Notes under the pieces: generated by a model
The model's database searches: none
What the model was told of the DNA's origin: nothing
What the model saw: only the letters and a program-made list of their open reading frames with translations
NCBI GenBank assembly: GCA_965279075.1
Contig: CBDIHI010000011.1
Coordinates: 709,351-773,350, forward strand
Length of the DNA stretch: 64,000 nt
Direction: 5' to 3'
DNA from: SZAS-79 sp965279075
GTDB taxonomy: Bacteria > Pseudomonadota > Gammaproteobacteria > Burkholderiales > SG8-39
Part shown: piece by piece, positions 1 through 11,384 of the stretch
Numbering within the stretch: position 1 is the first letter of the stretch
Layout: each line of letters starts with the position of its first letter
Made by a program: the position numbers and the translations under genes

Positions 1-450
1 CTGCAGCGAGGTGCAGATCGCGTCCGAGCGCGCGACGTTGGTCGCGTCCGCCATGCCGAAGAGGTGCAGCATCAGCCGGCCGACCGGGTTGGCCGAGCGG
101 CTGCAATAGTCCTGCAGCTCCGCGAAGTCCGCATAGCGGGGTTTGACCACATCCTGGGAAAACGCCGACAGCAGGTCGTAGAATGGCTGCAGCGGCAGGG
201 CGTGGTCGCGCACGATTCTTGCAACATCGCCGAACAGGGCGGTTTCCGGGCCCTTGTTCAAGGCTATGCGGTCGAGCTCGGCCCGGTAAGCTTCGAGGCT
301 CGCCAGTCTTTCGGCCGGCGGCGCGTCGCCTTCGTCGGCGAAGTCGTCGGCCGTCCGGGCGAAGCGGTAGATGACGCCGACGGGCGCGCGCAGCCGGGAC
401 GGCAGGAGCAGCGACGCGACCGGGAAGTTTTCGTAGTGGCCTGCTGACAC
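1..450 (-). CDS. hpnC: Squalene/phytoene synthase HpnC-like protein (partial, 3' end off the window)
   Basis: The reverse strand is open from a GTG at 450 to the window edge (150 codons). Its N-terminus reads SAGHYENFPVASLLLPSRLR, followed by IYRFARTADDFADEGD and later YCSRSANPVGRLML. This is the N-terminal half of an isoprenoid head-to-head synthase, with the Asp-rich substrate-binding motif DDFADE and the YCSRSANPVG helix. The opening HYENFPVAS is characteristic of HpnC, which works with HpnD and HpnE to make squalene for hopanoids. No ATG lies in frame just upstream, so GTG is the best start. The second Asp-rich motif lies beyond the edge. Confidence 0.82.
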   Translation of the reverse strand, partial: MSAGHYENFPVASLLLPSRLRAPVGVIYRFARTADDFADEGDAPPAERLASLEAYRAELDRIALNKGPETALFGDVARIVRDHALPLQPFYDLLSAFSQDVVKPRYADFAELQDYCSRSANPVGRLMLHLFGMADATNVARSDAICTSLQ

Positions 451-579
451 GGGCGTGATTTTTAAGGGTTTTTCGCCCGCGTCGCGGGAGGGTGGGCGCC
501 TTGGCTGAGGTATAATTATGGTCGCTACCAAAGGCATTTGTCTTGTTGATGCGGTCTTGTGGATGCGGCTTGGACACCT

Positions 580-664
580 GCGAGGGTGGCGGAATTGGTA
601 GACGCACTGGATTTAGGTTCCAGCGCCGCAAGGCGTGGGGGTTCGAGTCCCTTCCTTCGCACCA
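580..664 (+). tRNA. tRNA-Leu (anticodon UAG)
   Basis: Acceptor stem GCGAGGG pairs with CCTTCGC (one G-T pair). The anticodon stem CTGGA/TCCAG encloses loop TTTAGGT, giving anticodon TAG. A long variable arm (class II tRNA), the T-loop GGTTCGAGTCC and an encoded ACCA end complete the gene. A TATAAT hexamer at 511-516 is a plausible -10 for it, but the -35 is poor. Confidence 0.96.
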
Positions 665-706
665 GAGAACACTTCGGCGATCACTTCGTAAGTAAGGAAC
701 AGCGCA

Positions 707-2032
707 ATGGCGGCAAATCTTGCAACACCCGGTCCCACCCCGAGCTCCCTTGAGCGGAGCCTGTCCATGTCGGTGCCGGTCGACGAGGTCGAGCGCCAGT
801 TCGAGGAGCGGCTGAAGAAGCTCGCGCGCGGCATCAAGATGCCGGGCTTCCGCCCGGGCAAGGTGCCCCTCAAGCTGGTCGCGCAGCAATATGGCCCGCA
901 GGTGCGTTCCGAGGTCATCGGCGACGCGCTGCAGAAGCGCTTCAGCGACGCGGTGAAGGAGGGCAACCTCAAGGTCGCGGGCAACCCGCGCATCGAACCC
1001 GTGCAGAAAGAGGGCGACGACGCCAAGGCGTTCGAGTTCAACGCCACGTTCGAGATCTACCCGGAAGTGAAGACCGGCGACCTCGCCGGGGTCACGGTCG
1101 AGCGCCCGACGGTCAGTGTGACGGACACCGAGGTCGACAAGACCATCGAGATCCTGCGCAAGCAGCGCACGACCTTCGCCGCCGCCGCAGGCCGCGCCGC
1201 GCAGAAGGGCGACAAGCTGACCATAGACTTCGAAGGCAAGATCGGAGGCGAGGTGTTCCCCGGCGGTTCGTCCAAGGGATTCGCGTTCGCGCTCGGCGAG
1301 GGCCGCATGCTGCCGGAGTTCGAGGCGGCGGCCGAGGGCCTCGCGGCCGGGCAGTCGAAGACCTTCGACCTGACCTTCCCCGCCGACTACCACGGCAAGG
1401 ACGTGGCCGGGAAGACGGCGAGCTTCACGCTGACGGTGAGCCTGGTCGAGGCCCCGTCTCTGCCGGTGCTCGATGCCGAGTTCGCCAAGGGCCTCGGCGT
1501 GGCCGACGGCGACCTCGAAAAGATGCGCGCCGACATCCGCGCCAACGTGGAGCGCGAAGTCGCCAAGCGCGTGAAGACGCGCACCAAGGCGCAGGCGTTG
1601 CAGGCATTGCACGACAGCACCCCGATCGAGCTGCCGAAGGCGCTCATCCAGATGGAAACCGAGAACATGGTGCAGCAGGCGCGCCAGGACCTCGAGGCGC
1701 GCGGCCTCAAGATGGAGCAGCTGCCGTTCGACCCGTCGGCTTTCGAGTCCGGTGCCAGGCGCCGCGTGGCGCTCGGACTGATCATCGGCGAGCTGGCGAA
1801 GAAGGAAGGCCTGCAGCCCAAGCCCGACCAGATCAGGAAGCTGATCGAGGAGCAGGCGCAGTCCTACGAGAGCCCGGCCGAGGTGGTAAAGTGGTTCTAT
1901 ATGCAGCCGCAGCGCCTGAACGAGATGGAAGGCCTCGCCCTCGAGGACAACGTCGTCGCCTGGGTGCTGACCAAAGCCAAGGTGGTCGACAAGGAAGTCC
2001 CGTTCGACGAAATGATGGGGAGCGCCTCATGA
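707..2032 (+). CDS. tig: Trigger factor, ribosome-associated chaperone / peptidyl-prolyl isomerase
   Basis: 441 residues, the usual length. The N-terminal ribosome-binding domain carries the signature GFRPGK at residues 47-52, the loop that docks on ribosomal protein L23. An FKBP-type isomerase domain follows (about 150-245, with KGDKLTIDFEGKIGG and FPADYHGKDVAGK), then a helical C-terminal chaperone domain. The ATG at 707 is preceded by AAGGAA. The stop overlaps the clpP start (ATGA), so tig and clpP are translationally coupled, as is common in proteobacteria: folding on the ribosome and proteolysis share one operon. Confidence 0.98.
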   Translation: MAANLATPGPTPSSLERSLSMSVPVDEVERQFEERLKKLARGIKMPGFRPGKVPLKLVAQQYGPQVRSEVIGDALQKRFSDAVKEGNLKVAGNPRIEPVQKEGDDAKAFEFNATFEIYPEVKTGDLAGVTVERPTVSVTDTEVDKTIEILRKQRTTFAAAAGRAAQKGDKLTIDFEGKIGGEVFPGGSSKGFAFALGEGRMLPEFEAAAEGLAAGQSKTFDLTFPADYHGKDVAGKTASFTLTVSLVEAPSLPVLDAEFAKGLGVADGDLEKMRADIRANVEREVAKRVKTRTKAQALQALHDSTPIELPKALIQMETENMVQQARQDLEARGLKMEQLPFDPSAFESGARRRVALGLIIGELAKKEGLQPKPDQIRKLIEEQAQSYESPAEVVKWFYMQPQRLNEMEGLALEDNVVAWVLTKAKVVDKEVPFDEMMGSAS

Positions 2033-2673
2033 TCGACACCACCTGGCAGTCTTCCAGCCGCACCGAGCCCACCGGTCTCGGCATGGTCCCGATGGTCATC
2101 GAGCAGTCGGGCCGCGGCGAGCGGGCCTACGACATCTATTCGCGCCTCCTCAAGGAGCGCGTCGTCTTTCTCGTCGGTCCCGTGAACGAAGTCACGGCCA
2201 ACCTGATCGTCGCCCAGTTACTCTTCCTCGAATCCGAGAACCCGGACAAGGACATCTCGTTCTACATCAACTCGCCCGGCGGGTCGGTGTCGGCGGGCCT
2301 GGCGATCTACGACACGATGCAGTTCATCAAGCCGAACGTTTCCACGCTCTGCGTTGGCCAGGCGGCCAGCATGGGCGCGCTGCTGCTCGCAGCGGGCGAG
2401 AACGGCAAGCGCTTCTGCCTGCCGAATTCGCGCGTCATGATCCACCAGCCGATGGGCGGTTTTTCCGGGCAGGCCTCGGACATCGAGATCCACGCGAAGG
2501 AGATCCTGTTCCTGCGCCAGCGCCTGAACGAGATCCTCGCGAAGCACTCCGGCCAGAACGTTGATACGATTGCGAAGGACACGGATCGCGACAACTTCCT
2601 GTCGGCTGAGGATGCAGTGAAGTACGGCCTCGTCGACAAGGTGCTCACGTCGCGGTCGCAGGACGCAGCCTAG
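2029..2673 (+). CDS. clpP: ATP-dependent Clp protease proteolytic subunit
   Basis: 214 residues from the ATG that overlaps the tig stop by 4 nt. A longer in-frame opening upstream lies inside tig and is not used. The catalytic triad is visible as Ser114 (GQAASMGA), His139 (RVMIHQP) and Asp188 (TDRDNFLS). The short N-terminal segment is a propeptide that would be removed on assembly into the 14-mer. It partners with ClpX, encoded 33 nt downstream. Confidence 0.98.
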   Translation: MIDTTWQSSSRTEPTGLGMVPMVIEQSGRGERAYDIYSRLLKERVVFLVGPVNEVTANLIVAQLLFLESENPDKDISFYINSPGGSVSAGLAIYDTMQFIKPNVSTLCVGQAASMGALLLAAGENGKRFCLPNSRVMIHQPMGGFSGQASDIEIHAKEILFLRQRLNEILAKHSGQNVDTIAKDTDRDNFLSAEDAVKYGLVDKVLTSRSQDAA

Positions 2674-2706
2674 GTAACCGGTACAGGATAGCGGGAGCTC
2701 AAACGC

Positions 2707-3978
<1,272 letters not shown>

Positions 3979-4049
3979 GGGTTGTTTGGCAGCAAAGCGG
4001 CCGCATTTACCGTCCGTTAATACGTAAATATCCAGGCCCGAGGACCACA

Positions 4050-6473
<2,424 letters not shown>

Positions 6474-6509
6474 GTCCGCAATTGGTTCCTGGGCAAGGAG
6501 GGGAGGGCA

Positions 6510-6782
6510 ATGAATAAAGCCGAGATGATCGAGCAGATCGCGCAGGCAGCGGAGATTTCCAAGTCCGCCGCCGAACGGGCCATCGATGCGATGGTAGTCG
6601 CGATCAAGTCGAACCTGAAGAAGGGGAACATGGTGACCCTGGTCGGGTTCGGCACGTTCTACGTGGGCAAGCGCGCGGCCCGCTCGGGGCGCAATCCGCG
6701 CACCGGGGCGGAGATCAAGATCAAGGCCGCCAAGGTGCCCAAGTTCAGGGCTGGAAAAGCGCTCAAGGATGCGGTAAACTAA
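6510..6782 (+). CDS. hupB: DNA-binding protein HU
   Basis: 90 residues, the standard HU length. It has the dimerisation helices at the N-terminus and the conserved GFGTF and GRNPRTG segments of the beta arms that insert into the DNA minor groove. A strong ribosome-binding site (AAGGAGG) lies just upstream. lon-hupB order is conserved in proteobacteria. It is the last protein gene before the tRNA pair that served as the island target. Confidence 0.98.
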   Translation: MNKAEMIEQIAQAAEISKSAAERAIDAMVVAIKSNLKKGNMVTLVGFGTFYVGKRAARSGRNPRTGAEIKIKAAKVPKFRAGKALKDAVN

Positions 6783-6798
6783 TGGGCTCTCCTGATGG

Positions 6799-6822
6799 CC
6801 TGCCCAGGTGCAGATGGGCAGG
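6799..6822 (+). other. Hairpin downstream of hupB
   Basis: CCTGCCC and GGGCAGG form a perfect 7-bp stem around a 10-nt loop. No T-tract follows, so it may be a weak terminator or an RNA processing or stability element between hupB and the tRNAs. Confidence 0.3.
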
Positions 6823-6858
6823 AGGCAGTGCAGGGGGTTCGTGGCGTGGCGCAGTCGG

Positions 6859-6933
6859 GGGTGCTTAGCTCAGCGGTAGAGCGTCGCCCTTACAAGGCGA
6901 ATGTCATAGGTTCGACCCCTATAGCACCCACCA
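6859..6933 (+). tRNA. tRNA-Val (anticodon UAC)
   Basis: Acceptor stem GGGTGCT/AGCACCC. Anticodon stem TCGCC/GGCGA around loop CTTACAA gives TAC. T-arm ATAGGTTCGACCCCTAT; CCA is encoded. It lies 22 nt upstream of tRNA-Asp, so the two are probably cotranscribed. Confidence 0.97.
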
Positions 6934-6955
6934 GGAGCGCAAGCGGTACCGGTTT

Positions 6956-7032
6956 GGAGTGGTAGTTCAGTTGGTTAGAATGCTGCCCTGTCACGGCAGA
7001 GGTCGCGGGTTCGAGTCCCGTCCACTCCGCCA
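6956..7032 (+). tRNA. tRNA-Asp (anticodon GUC), island target
   Basis: Acceptor stem GGAGTGG/CCACTCC. Anticodon stem CTGCC/GGCAG around loop CTGTCAC gives GTC. CCA is encoded. The last 14 bases recur exactly at 20103-20116, where the island ends. The gene is left intact by the insertion. Confidence 0.97.
7019..7032 (+). other. Left attachment site (attL) in the tRNA-Asp 3' end
   Basis: CGTCCACTCCGCCA is the 3' end of tRNA-Asp. The identical 14-mer occurs in the same orientation at 20103-20116, just before ppiD. With an integrase remnant starting about 150 bp inside, this is the classic layout of an island integrated in a tRNA gene. Confidence 0.85.
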
Positions 7033-7076
7033 GAACACTTTCCAAGGACATCCAAGCTAGTCCATGGAAATCATAG

Positions 7077-7112
7077 AAAGCCCTGTAGATTCAATGTCTA
7101 CAGGGCTTTTTT
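7077..7112 (+). terminator. Rho-independent terminator after tRNA-Asp
   Basis: The stem GCCCTGTAGA/TCTACAGGGC encloses TTCAATG and is followed by TTTTTTG. It lies inside the island, so it is island-borne and now terminates the tRNA-Val/tRNA-Asp transcript. The presumed original terminator is at 20128-20154. Confidence 0.88.
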
Positions 7113-7129
7113 GTTTCCAGAGTCGTGCA

Positions 7130-7157
7130 TTGACACACGCCGCAATCCGGCTATAAT
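7130..7157 (+). promoter_or_regulatory. Consensus sigma-70 promoter of the integrase remnant
   Basis: TTGACA (7130-7135), 16 bp, TATAAT (7152-7157). Both hexamers match the consensus exactly. Transcription would start near 7164, about 22 nt before the integrase ATG. Confidence 0.8.
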
Positions 7158-7185
7158 TTGTGGGTCCTTTTGTGGGTTAACTCAC

Positions 7186-7869
7186 ATGGCACGCACCATA
7201 CATCGCCTCACGCCGTTGGCGATTACGAAGAAGAAGACACCGGGCACCTACGCCGATGGTGGTGGCCTTTGGTTGCAGGTCACTGAGACAACATCGAAGA
7301 GTTGGAGCTTCAGGTTCATGCTTCGCGGCAAGGCGCGTGAGATGGGTCTCGGACCACTACACACAATTGACCTTCCAAAAGCTCGCGACAAGGCCAGGGC
7401 GTGCAGAGAGTTGCTGCTCGAAGGTATTGATCCAATCGAACATCGAAAGGCGCAGCGGTCTGAATCAGCGCAGCACGCGGCAAACGCGAAGACGTTCGAT
7501 GATTGCGCCAAGGCCTACATCGAAGCGCAGCGTCCCGGCTGGAGCAACCCGAAGCACGCGGACCAATGGGCCAACACGCTAGCGGCCTACGCTAGTCCAG
7601 TCTTTGGCAAGACGCCCGTACAGGCAGTCGGTACGGAAGTCATTGTGCAGGCGCTCAACAAGATCTGGACGACGAAGACGGAGACGGCTACTCGAGTCCG
7701 CCAAAGAATCGAGGCGGTACTAGACTGGGCCACAGTCTCCGGCTATCGCAAGGGGGAGAATCCGGCCAGATGGTCCGGGCACCTCGAGCACAAGCTTACG
7801 AAGCCCTCGAAGCTCAAGAACGTCGAGAACCGTCCAGCGCTATCCGGCGTACGCTTACGCCAGTGCTGA
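7186..7869 (+). pseudogene. Truncated P4-type tyrosine recombinase (island integrase remnant)
   Basis: 227 residues from the ATG in TCACATGGCACG. The N-terminal arm-binding domain reads LTPLAITKKKTPGTYADGGG and GLGPLHTIDLPKARDKARAC, and the core-binding domain reads TFDDCAKAYIEAQRPGWSN. The family usually runs to about 400 residues. Here the protein ends shortly after VENRPAL, where the catalytic domain would begin, so the R...HxxR...Y active site is absent. The other two frames downstream do not resume an integrase, which points to deletion rather than a simple frameshift. It sits directly beside tRNA-Asp and reads away from it, as expected for the enzyme that inserted the island. It cannot catalyse excision as it stands. 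Confidence 0.85.
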
Positions 7870-7895
7870 CGTCTTTTGGACTGCGAATCAAACTA

Positions 7896-8168
7896 ATGCA
7901 AGTCACTGGGTACGAAATCGTCAAGGAATATGTCTTCTGGATGGAGAAGATGCCCCATATCCTGAAGGGCCGAATCATGCGCAACATCGAAGACGATTCC
8001 GCACCCTATCGCTGGCAGTGCAGCCACAACCACAAACCGCTACTGATGTCGGGTGTGTATTTCCCTCGATCCGAATACGCGGAGACGGAAGTCGAAGCGT
8101 TTACGAACCTCAGAGCGTACGTGATGACTTTTGACCCCTTGGGCGCCTCCAGAAATCCAGACTACTAG
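7896..8168 (+). CDS. Hypothetical protein, 90 residues
   Basis: The frame from ATG 7896 is open for 90 codons (begins MQVTGYEIVKEYVFWMEKMP, ends GASRNPDY). I do not recognise it. It has no signal peptide or membrane segment, and no convincing ribosome-binding site. It is less GC-rich than core genes. It may be a small island gene or the tail of something lost with the integrase C-terminus. The 148 bp after it (8169-8316) hold nothing I can support. Confidence 0.4.
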   Translation: MQVTGYEIVKEYVFWMEKMPHILKGRIMRNIEDDSAPYRWQCSHNHKPLLMSGVYFPRSEYAETEVEAFTNLRAYVMTFDPLGASRNPDY

Positions 8169-8316
8169 GAACTCTTGTCGCGACTTACTTTCTCTTTGGC
8201 AGCGTCCCTCGGTCGGTTTCTGGGCCGTGCAATGACGGCAACTTTTTTGCGATAGCTCTTTGCCATAGCCGCGAAACGATCGTATTGCTCCCATGAAGCA
8301 GAAACCGACCGATCGC

Positions 8317-9351
8317 TTAGTGGATGCCTAGTTGTCCTTCCAGCCACGGGTAGCGGGAGTGCAGCGCAGGCAGCACTTCCCCGGCCATGATCTTGCGCAC
8401 CTGCGCCACGATCTGATGGGGGAATTCGCCGTACTCCTTCGCGCGCCAGATCAGGAACAACTGCCGGTGGAATGGGGTGTCCGGAAACGGCAGGACGCGA
8501 ATCCTTGGCAGCTGCAAGTGCGCCTGTAGCAGGCACAGGGGCGTCGCCACCGCCCAACCTACGCCAGCCGATACCATCGAGATCAATGCATCGGTGGCAT
8601 CTACTTCCAAGGTGCGCGGCGCACGCACCCCCAGCCGGCGCAGGTGGCGCTCGGTCTGCGAGCCGATCAGCGAGCGAAGCGAGAACCGCACCAGCGGATA
8701 CTGGTTCGACAGCTGCTTCAGGTCAGCGCCGGCCCGCGCCGGGAGTTCTTCCGGGAGTAGTAGCACGAACGGTTCTGACAGAAGCATCTGGCGTTCCAGC
8801 CCGTCCACGTCGTCCATCGCATCGCTGGTGGCGATCAGGTCAAGATCGCGCGCCAGCAGCGCGCGCGACTGATCCTGTGCCAGCCCGGAGCGGAATGTGA
8901 GTCGCGTCGCGCTGTCAAGCAGGCTCTTCATGAGGCTGGGTCCGACAGTCGCGCCAAACGAATCGATCACGCCCATACGCAGCTCAGGCACCTTGTGGGG
9001 ACCGCTGTGGCGGACCATCGCGACCAGCGCATCGGCATCGTCCAACAAGGCGCTGGCCTGGCGAAGGAGCAGAGCGCCCGCCGCAGTCCGTGCGAAGGGC
9101 CGCTTGGAACGGTCTACTAGAACCATGCCGAATACGTCCTCCAGTCGCCTGATCGACTGGGAAACGGCGGACTGCGTAAGGCCGAGCCGCGACGCCGCTT
9201 TGCTCATGCTGCCGGTTTCGCTCAGCACAACGAATGTCCTCAACAGGCGCAAGTCGGGCAGCGGATGGGGATACGCGACCTCGATCCGGGGCGCGGGCGG
9301 CTTTTTGGCGGGCATCGGGAAGGGTCGGTTGCGCCGGAGTATTAGCGGCAC
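8317..9351 (-). CDS. LysR-family transcriptional regulator
   Basis: 344 residues. The winged helix-turn-helix (about 33-92) contains LRTFVVLSETGSMSKAASRL and LTQSAVSQSIRRLE, the standard LysR recognition region, followed by a periplasmic-binding-protein-like effector domain. The first 12 residues are odd, and a second ATG (MPAKK, start at 9315) is an equally good start. It is divergent from the transporter and sarcosine-oxidase-like operon, 123 bp away, and is the obvious candidate for its regulator. The co-inducer is unknown, probably the amine that the operon degrades. Confidence 0.9.
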   Translation of the reverse strand: MPLILRRNRPFPMPAKKPPAPRIEVAYPHPLPDLRLLRTFVVLSETGSMSKAASRLGLTQSAVSQSIRRLEDVFGMVLVDRSKRPFARTAAGALLLRQASALLDDADALVAMVRHSGPHKVPELRMGVIDSFGATVGPSLMKSLLDSATRLTFRSGLAQDQSRALLARDLDLIATSDAMDDVDGLERQMLLSEPFVLLLPEELPARAGADLKQLSNQYPLVRFSLRSLIGSQTERHLRRLGVRAPRTLEVDATDALISMVSAGVGWAVATPLCLLQAHLQLPRIRVLPFPDTPFHRQLFLIWRAKEYGEFPHQIVAQVRKIMAGEVLPALHSRYPWLEGQLGIH

Positions 9352-9360
9352 TGATAGTAA

Positions 9361-9371
9361 CGTGAATCACG
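9361..9371. promoter_or_regulatory. Candidate LysR operator in the divergent intergenic region
   Basis: CGTGAATCACG is a perfect 5-bp dyad with a 1-bp centre. It lies 10 bp from the regulator start and about 34 bp upstream of the operon -35. This is a typical place for a LysR recognition site. Binding is inferred. Confidence 0.45.
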
Positions 9372-9404
9372 GTTAACACGACGTCGGCGCGACGGCATTC
9401 CCCA

Positions 9405-9434
9405 TTGACACCCTCAAGTTCGCCAAGCTGTAAT
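9405..9434 (+). promoter_or_regulatory. Promoter of the island catabolic operon
   Basis: TTGACA (9405-9410), 18 bp, TGTAAT (9429-9434). Transcription would begin near 9441, about 34 nt before the first gene. Confidence 0.6.
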
Positions 9435-9474
9435 GCCCCACGCTTTCAGGCGTCGATCGACGGGGGGAGCAGAC

Positions 9475-10050
9475 ATGGCGCGAGTCCGGGACGTAGGTCC
9501 GAGCGAGGTGCCCGCTCACATTCGTGACGTCTACGAGCGGTACGCGAACGGCTACGGGCCGTTCCGCAACCAAGTGGGCGTATTTGCGCACGTGCCCTCC
9601 TCGGTCAACCACCTGATGGGGCTGCTGCTTGAATTGCGTGCGCAAAAGAGCGTGCCGTTCCGCTACATCGAACTCGCGGTGGTCACGGTATCGAAACTGA
9701 ACGTATGCGACTACTGCGTCGCGCACCACAAGCCCTTGCTGATGGTCGAGGGCGTCACGCCCGAAGGCGCGGACCGCATCCTCGAGTACAAGGACCATCC
9801 CGAATTGAGCGAAGTGGACAAGCTGGTAGTGGAGTACTCGATCGCGGTGACCAATGCGCCGCAAAAGATCCGCGACAATGTGTTCGAGCGATTGCGCAAG
9901 CATTTCACCGAAGCGCAGGTCGTCGAGCTGACGATGCGTATCGCGCTGTGCGGATTCTTCAATCGTTTCAACGACGCACTGCAGGTGGACGACGAGACGC
10001 ACGACGCAACCGAAGCCGAAGTCGCGCGCCAGGCGGACACCGCCAGATAA
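9475..10050 (+). CDS. Carboxymuconolactone decarboxylase / AhpD-like protein
   Basis: 191 residues from ATG 9475 (GGGGGGAG ribosome-binding site); an earlier in-frame ATG at 9433 is less likely. The all-helical AhpD fold is suggested by VPFRYIELAVVTVSKLNVCDYC-type sequence, with the redox pair Cys78-x-x-Cys81 followed by His84/His85. Family members act as peroxidase-linked thiol reductases or decarboxylases. It is the first gene of the operon that encodes a flavoprotein amine oxidase. Heterotetrameric sarcosine oxidase releases hydrogen peroxide, so a peroxide-related role is possible but not shown. Confidence 0.78.
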   Translation: MARVRDVGPSEVPAHIRDVYERYANGYGPFRNQVGVFAHVPSSVNHLMGLLLELRAQKSVPFRYIELAVVTVSKLNVCDYCVAHHKPLLMVEGVTPEGADRILEYKDHPELSEVDKLVVEYSIAVTNAPQKIRDNVFERLRKHFTEAQVVELTMRIALCGFFNRFNDALQVDDETHDATEAEVARQADTAR

Positions 10051-10091
10051 CCGGTACCGGGCGTCAAGTCCCGGACCTTCAGGGGAAAACC

Positions 10092-11327
10092 ATGAACAAC
10101 TCATTCAAATCACGCCGCCGCCTGCTCGGCGGTGTCACCGCCGGAGCCGCACTGGGCATGCTGCCCGGCTGGCGCCACGCACTCGCACAAGGATCGGGGC
10201 CAATAAAGATTGGCCTGATCGTGCCGCTGACCGGGGCGGCGGGTGCCTACGGGCCGGCCATGGCCAAAGCCGGCCGGCTGACTGCCGAGTACATCAACAA
10301 AGAGACCGGTGGCATCCTCGGAAACCGTCCGCTTCAGGTCATCATCGAAGATTCCGAAAGCAGCGCAACGTCGGGAGTCGCGGTTGCTCGCAAACTGATC
10401 GATGTGGAAAACGTCGTCGCTATTACCGGCGTGTGGAACAGCTCCGTCGCCATGTCTGTCAGGCCGATCACCTTGGAGCGGAACCTCGCGCTGCTGGTGT
10501 CGGGGTCGGCAGACCAGATTACCGAGGGCGACAACAAGGGCCTCGTCTGGCGCTTCCAGGCGCGCGGCCGCGACTGGGGCACGGTGATCGCACGCGCAAT
10601 GCTCAAGGACGGGGTCAGAAAAGTCTCCATGCTCGGCCTGCAGAATCCGTTCACCTCGGGCATGGTCGAACCGTTCGCAGCCGAGATCAAGCGCGGCGGT
10701 GGCGAGGTGCTCGACCTCGCCTACTACAATCCAAACCAGCCCTCCTACCGCGCCGAAGTCGAAAAGGTCTTCGAGCGCAAGCCCGATGGCGTGTTCATGC
10801 CGGCACTCCTGCCGGACTTCACGGCGATCGCCAAGGAAATCTACCGGTCCGGCTTCAACAGCAAGGTGTACACCCTCTCGATTGCCGGCGACAGCGAAGG
10901 GCGCTTTGTGAAGAACGTAGGGCCCGAAGTCGCCGAGGGAATAAATCACCTGCAGCCGATTCCTCCGGTCAGTTCGCCCGCGTACAAGCGCTTCCTGAGC
11001 CTTATGGGCGAGCCCGAAGGCAAGCTGTTCCTGTTTGCCTGCAATACCTACGACCAGATCTCGATGATCGCCATGGCGATGGAGAAGGCGCGCTCAACTG
11101 CGTCACCCGAGTTCGTCAAGCAGTTCCCGCCGATCGCGAACGGTCCCGGCGAGACGGTTTACAACGCAGTCGACGGGCTGAAATTGATCCGCGCAGGCAA
11201 ACTGGTCAATTTTTCCGGCGCAGGCTCGGACGTGACGTTCAAGCCGAACGGCGACCTCGCGAGCCGGGATTTCGGGCACTACGTGATCCGCGGTGGGAAG
11301 AACCAGTTAGTGAAGGTGACCACCTGA
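10092..11327 (+). CDS. HAAT-family ABC transporter substrate-binding protein (Tat-type signal)
   Basis: 411 residues from ATG 10092; longer in-frame starts fall within the upstream gene. The N-terminus has a twin-arginine-like motif SRRRLLGG, then a hydrophobic stretch and ALAQ, suggesting Tat export. The mature protein begins PIKIGLIVPLTGAAGAYG and includes KAGRLTAEYINKETGGILG, typical of LivJ/LivK-type type I periplasmic binding proteins. The ligand cannot be read from sequence. The operon context (sarcosine-oxidase-like enzyme) suggests an N-methyl or secondary amine or betaine-like compound. Confidence 0.88.
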   Translation: MNNSFKSRRRLLGGVTAGAALGMLPGWRHALAQGSGPIKIGLIVPLTGAAGAYGPAMAKAGRLTAEYINKETGGILGNRPLQVIIEDSESSATSGVAVARKLIDVENVVAITGVWNSSVAMSVRPITLERNLALLVSGSADQITEGDNKGLVWRFQARGRDWGTVIARAMLKDGVRKVSMLGLQNPFTSGMVEPFAAEIKRGGGEVLDLAYYNPNQPSYRAEVEKVFERKPDGVFMPALLPDFTAIAKEIYRSGFNSKVYTLSIAGDSEGRFVKNVGPEVAEGINHLQPIPPVSSPAYKRFLSLMGEPEGKLFLFACNTYDQISMIAMAMEKARSTASPEFVKQFPPIANGPGETVYNAVDGLKLIRAGKLVNFSGAGSDVTFKPNGDLASRDFGHYVIRGGKNQLVKVTT

Positions 11328-11384
11328 GCCGATGCGCGGGCTTATCCTGCCCCGCGCAGCTGCGGATCGGGTAGGCACGCCGTC

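Noticed and set aside
64..447. Forward 127-residue open frame at the left edge
   Set aside because: It is the complement of the HpnC-like coding frame and has no domain features.
7870..8168. Frameshifted continuation of the integrase
   Set aside because: None of the three forward frames shows the catalytic HxxR or Tyr motifs, so I call a truncation instead.
8165..8304. Small reverse frame ending KEKVSRDKSS after the LysR gene
   Set aside because: Looks mildly protein-like and basic but has no start of its own, no family and overlaps other frames; not supportable.
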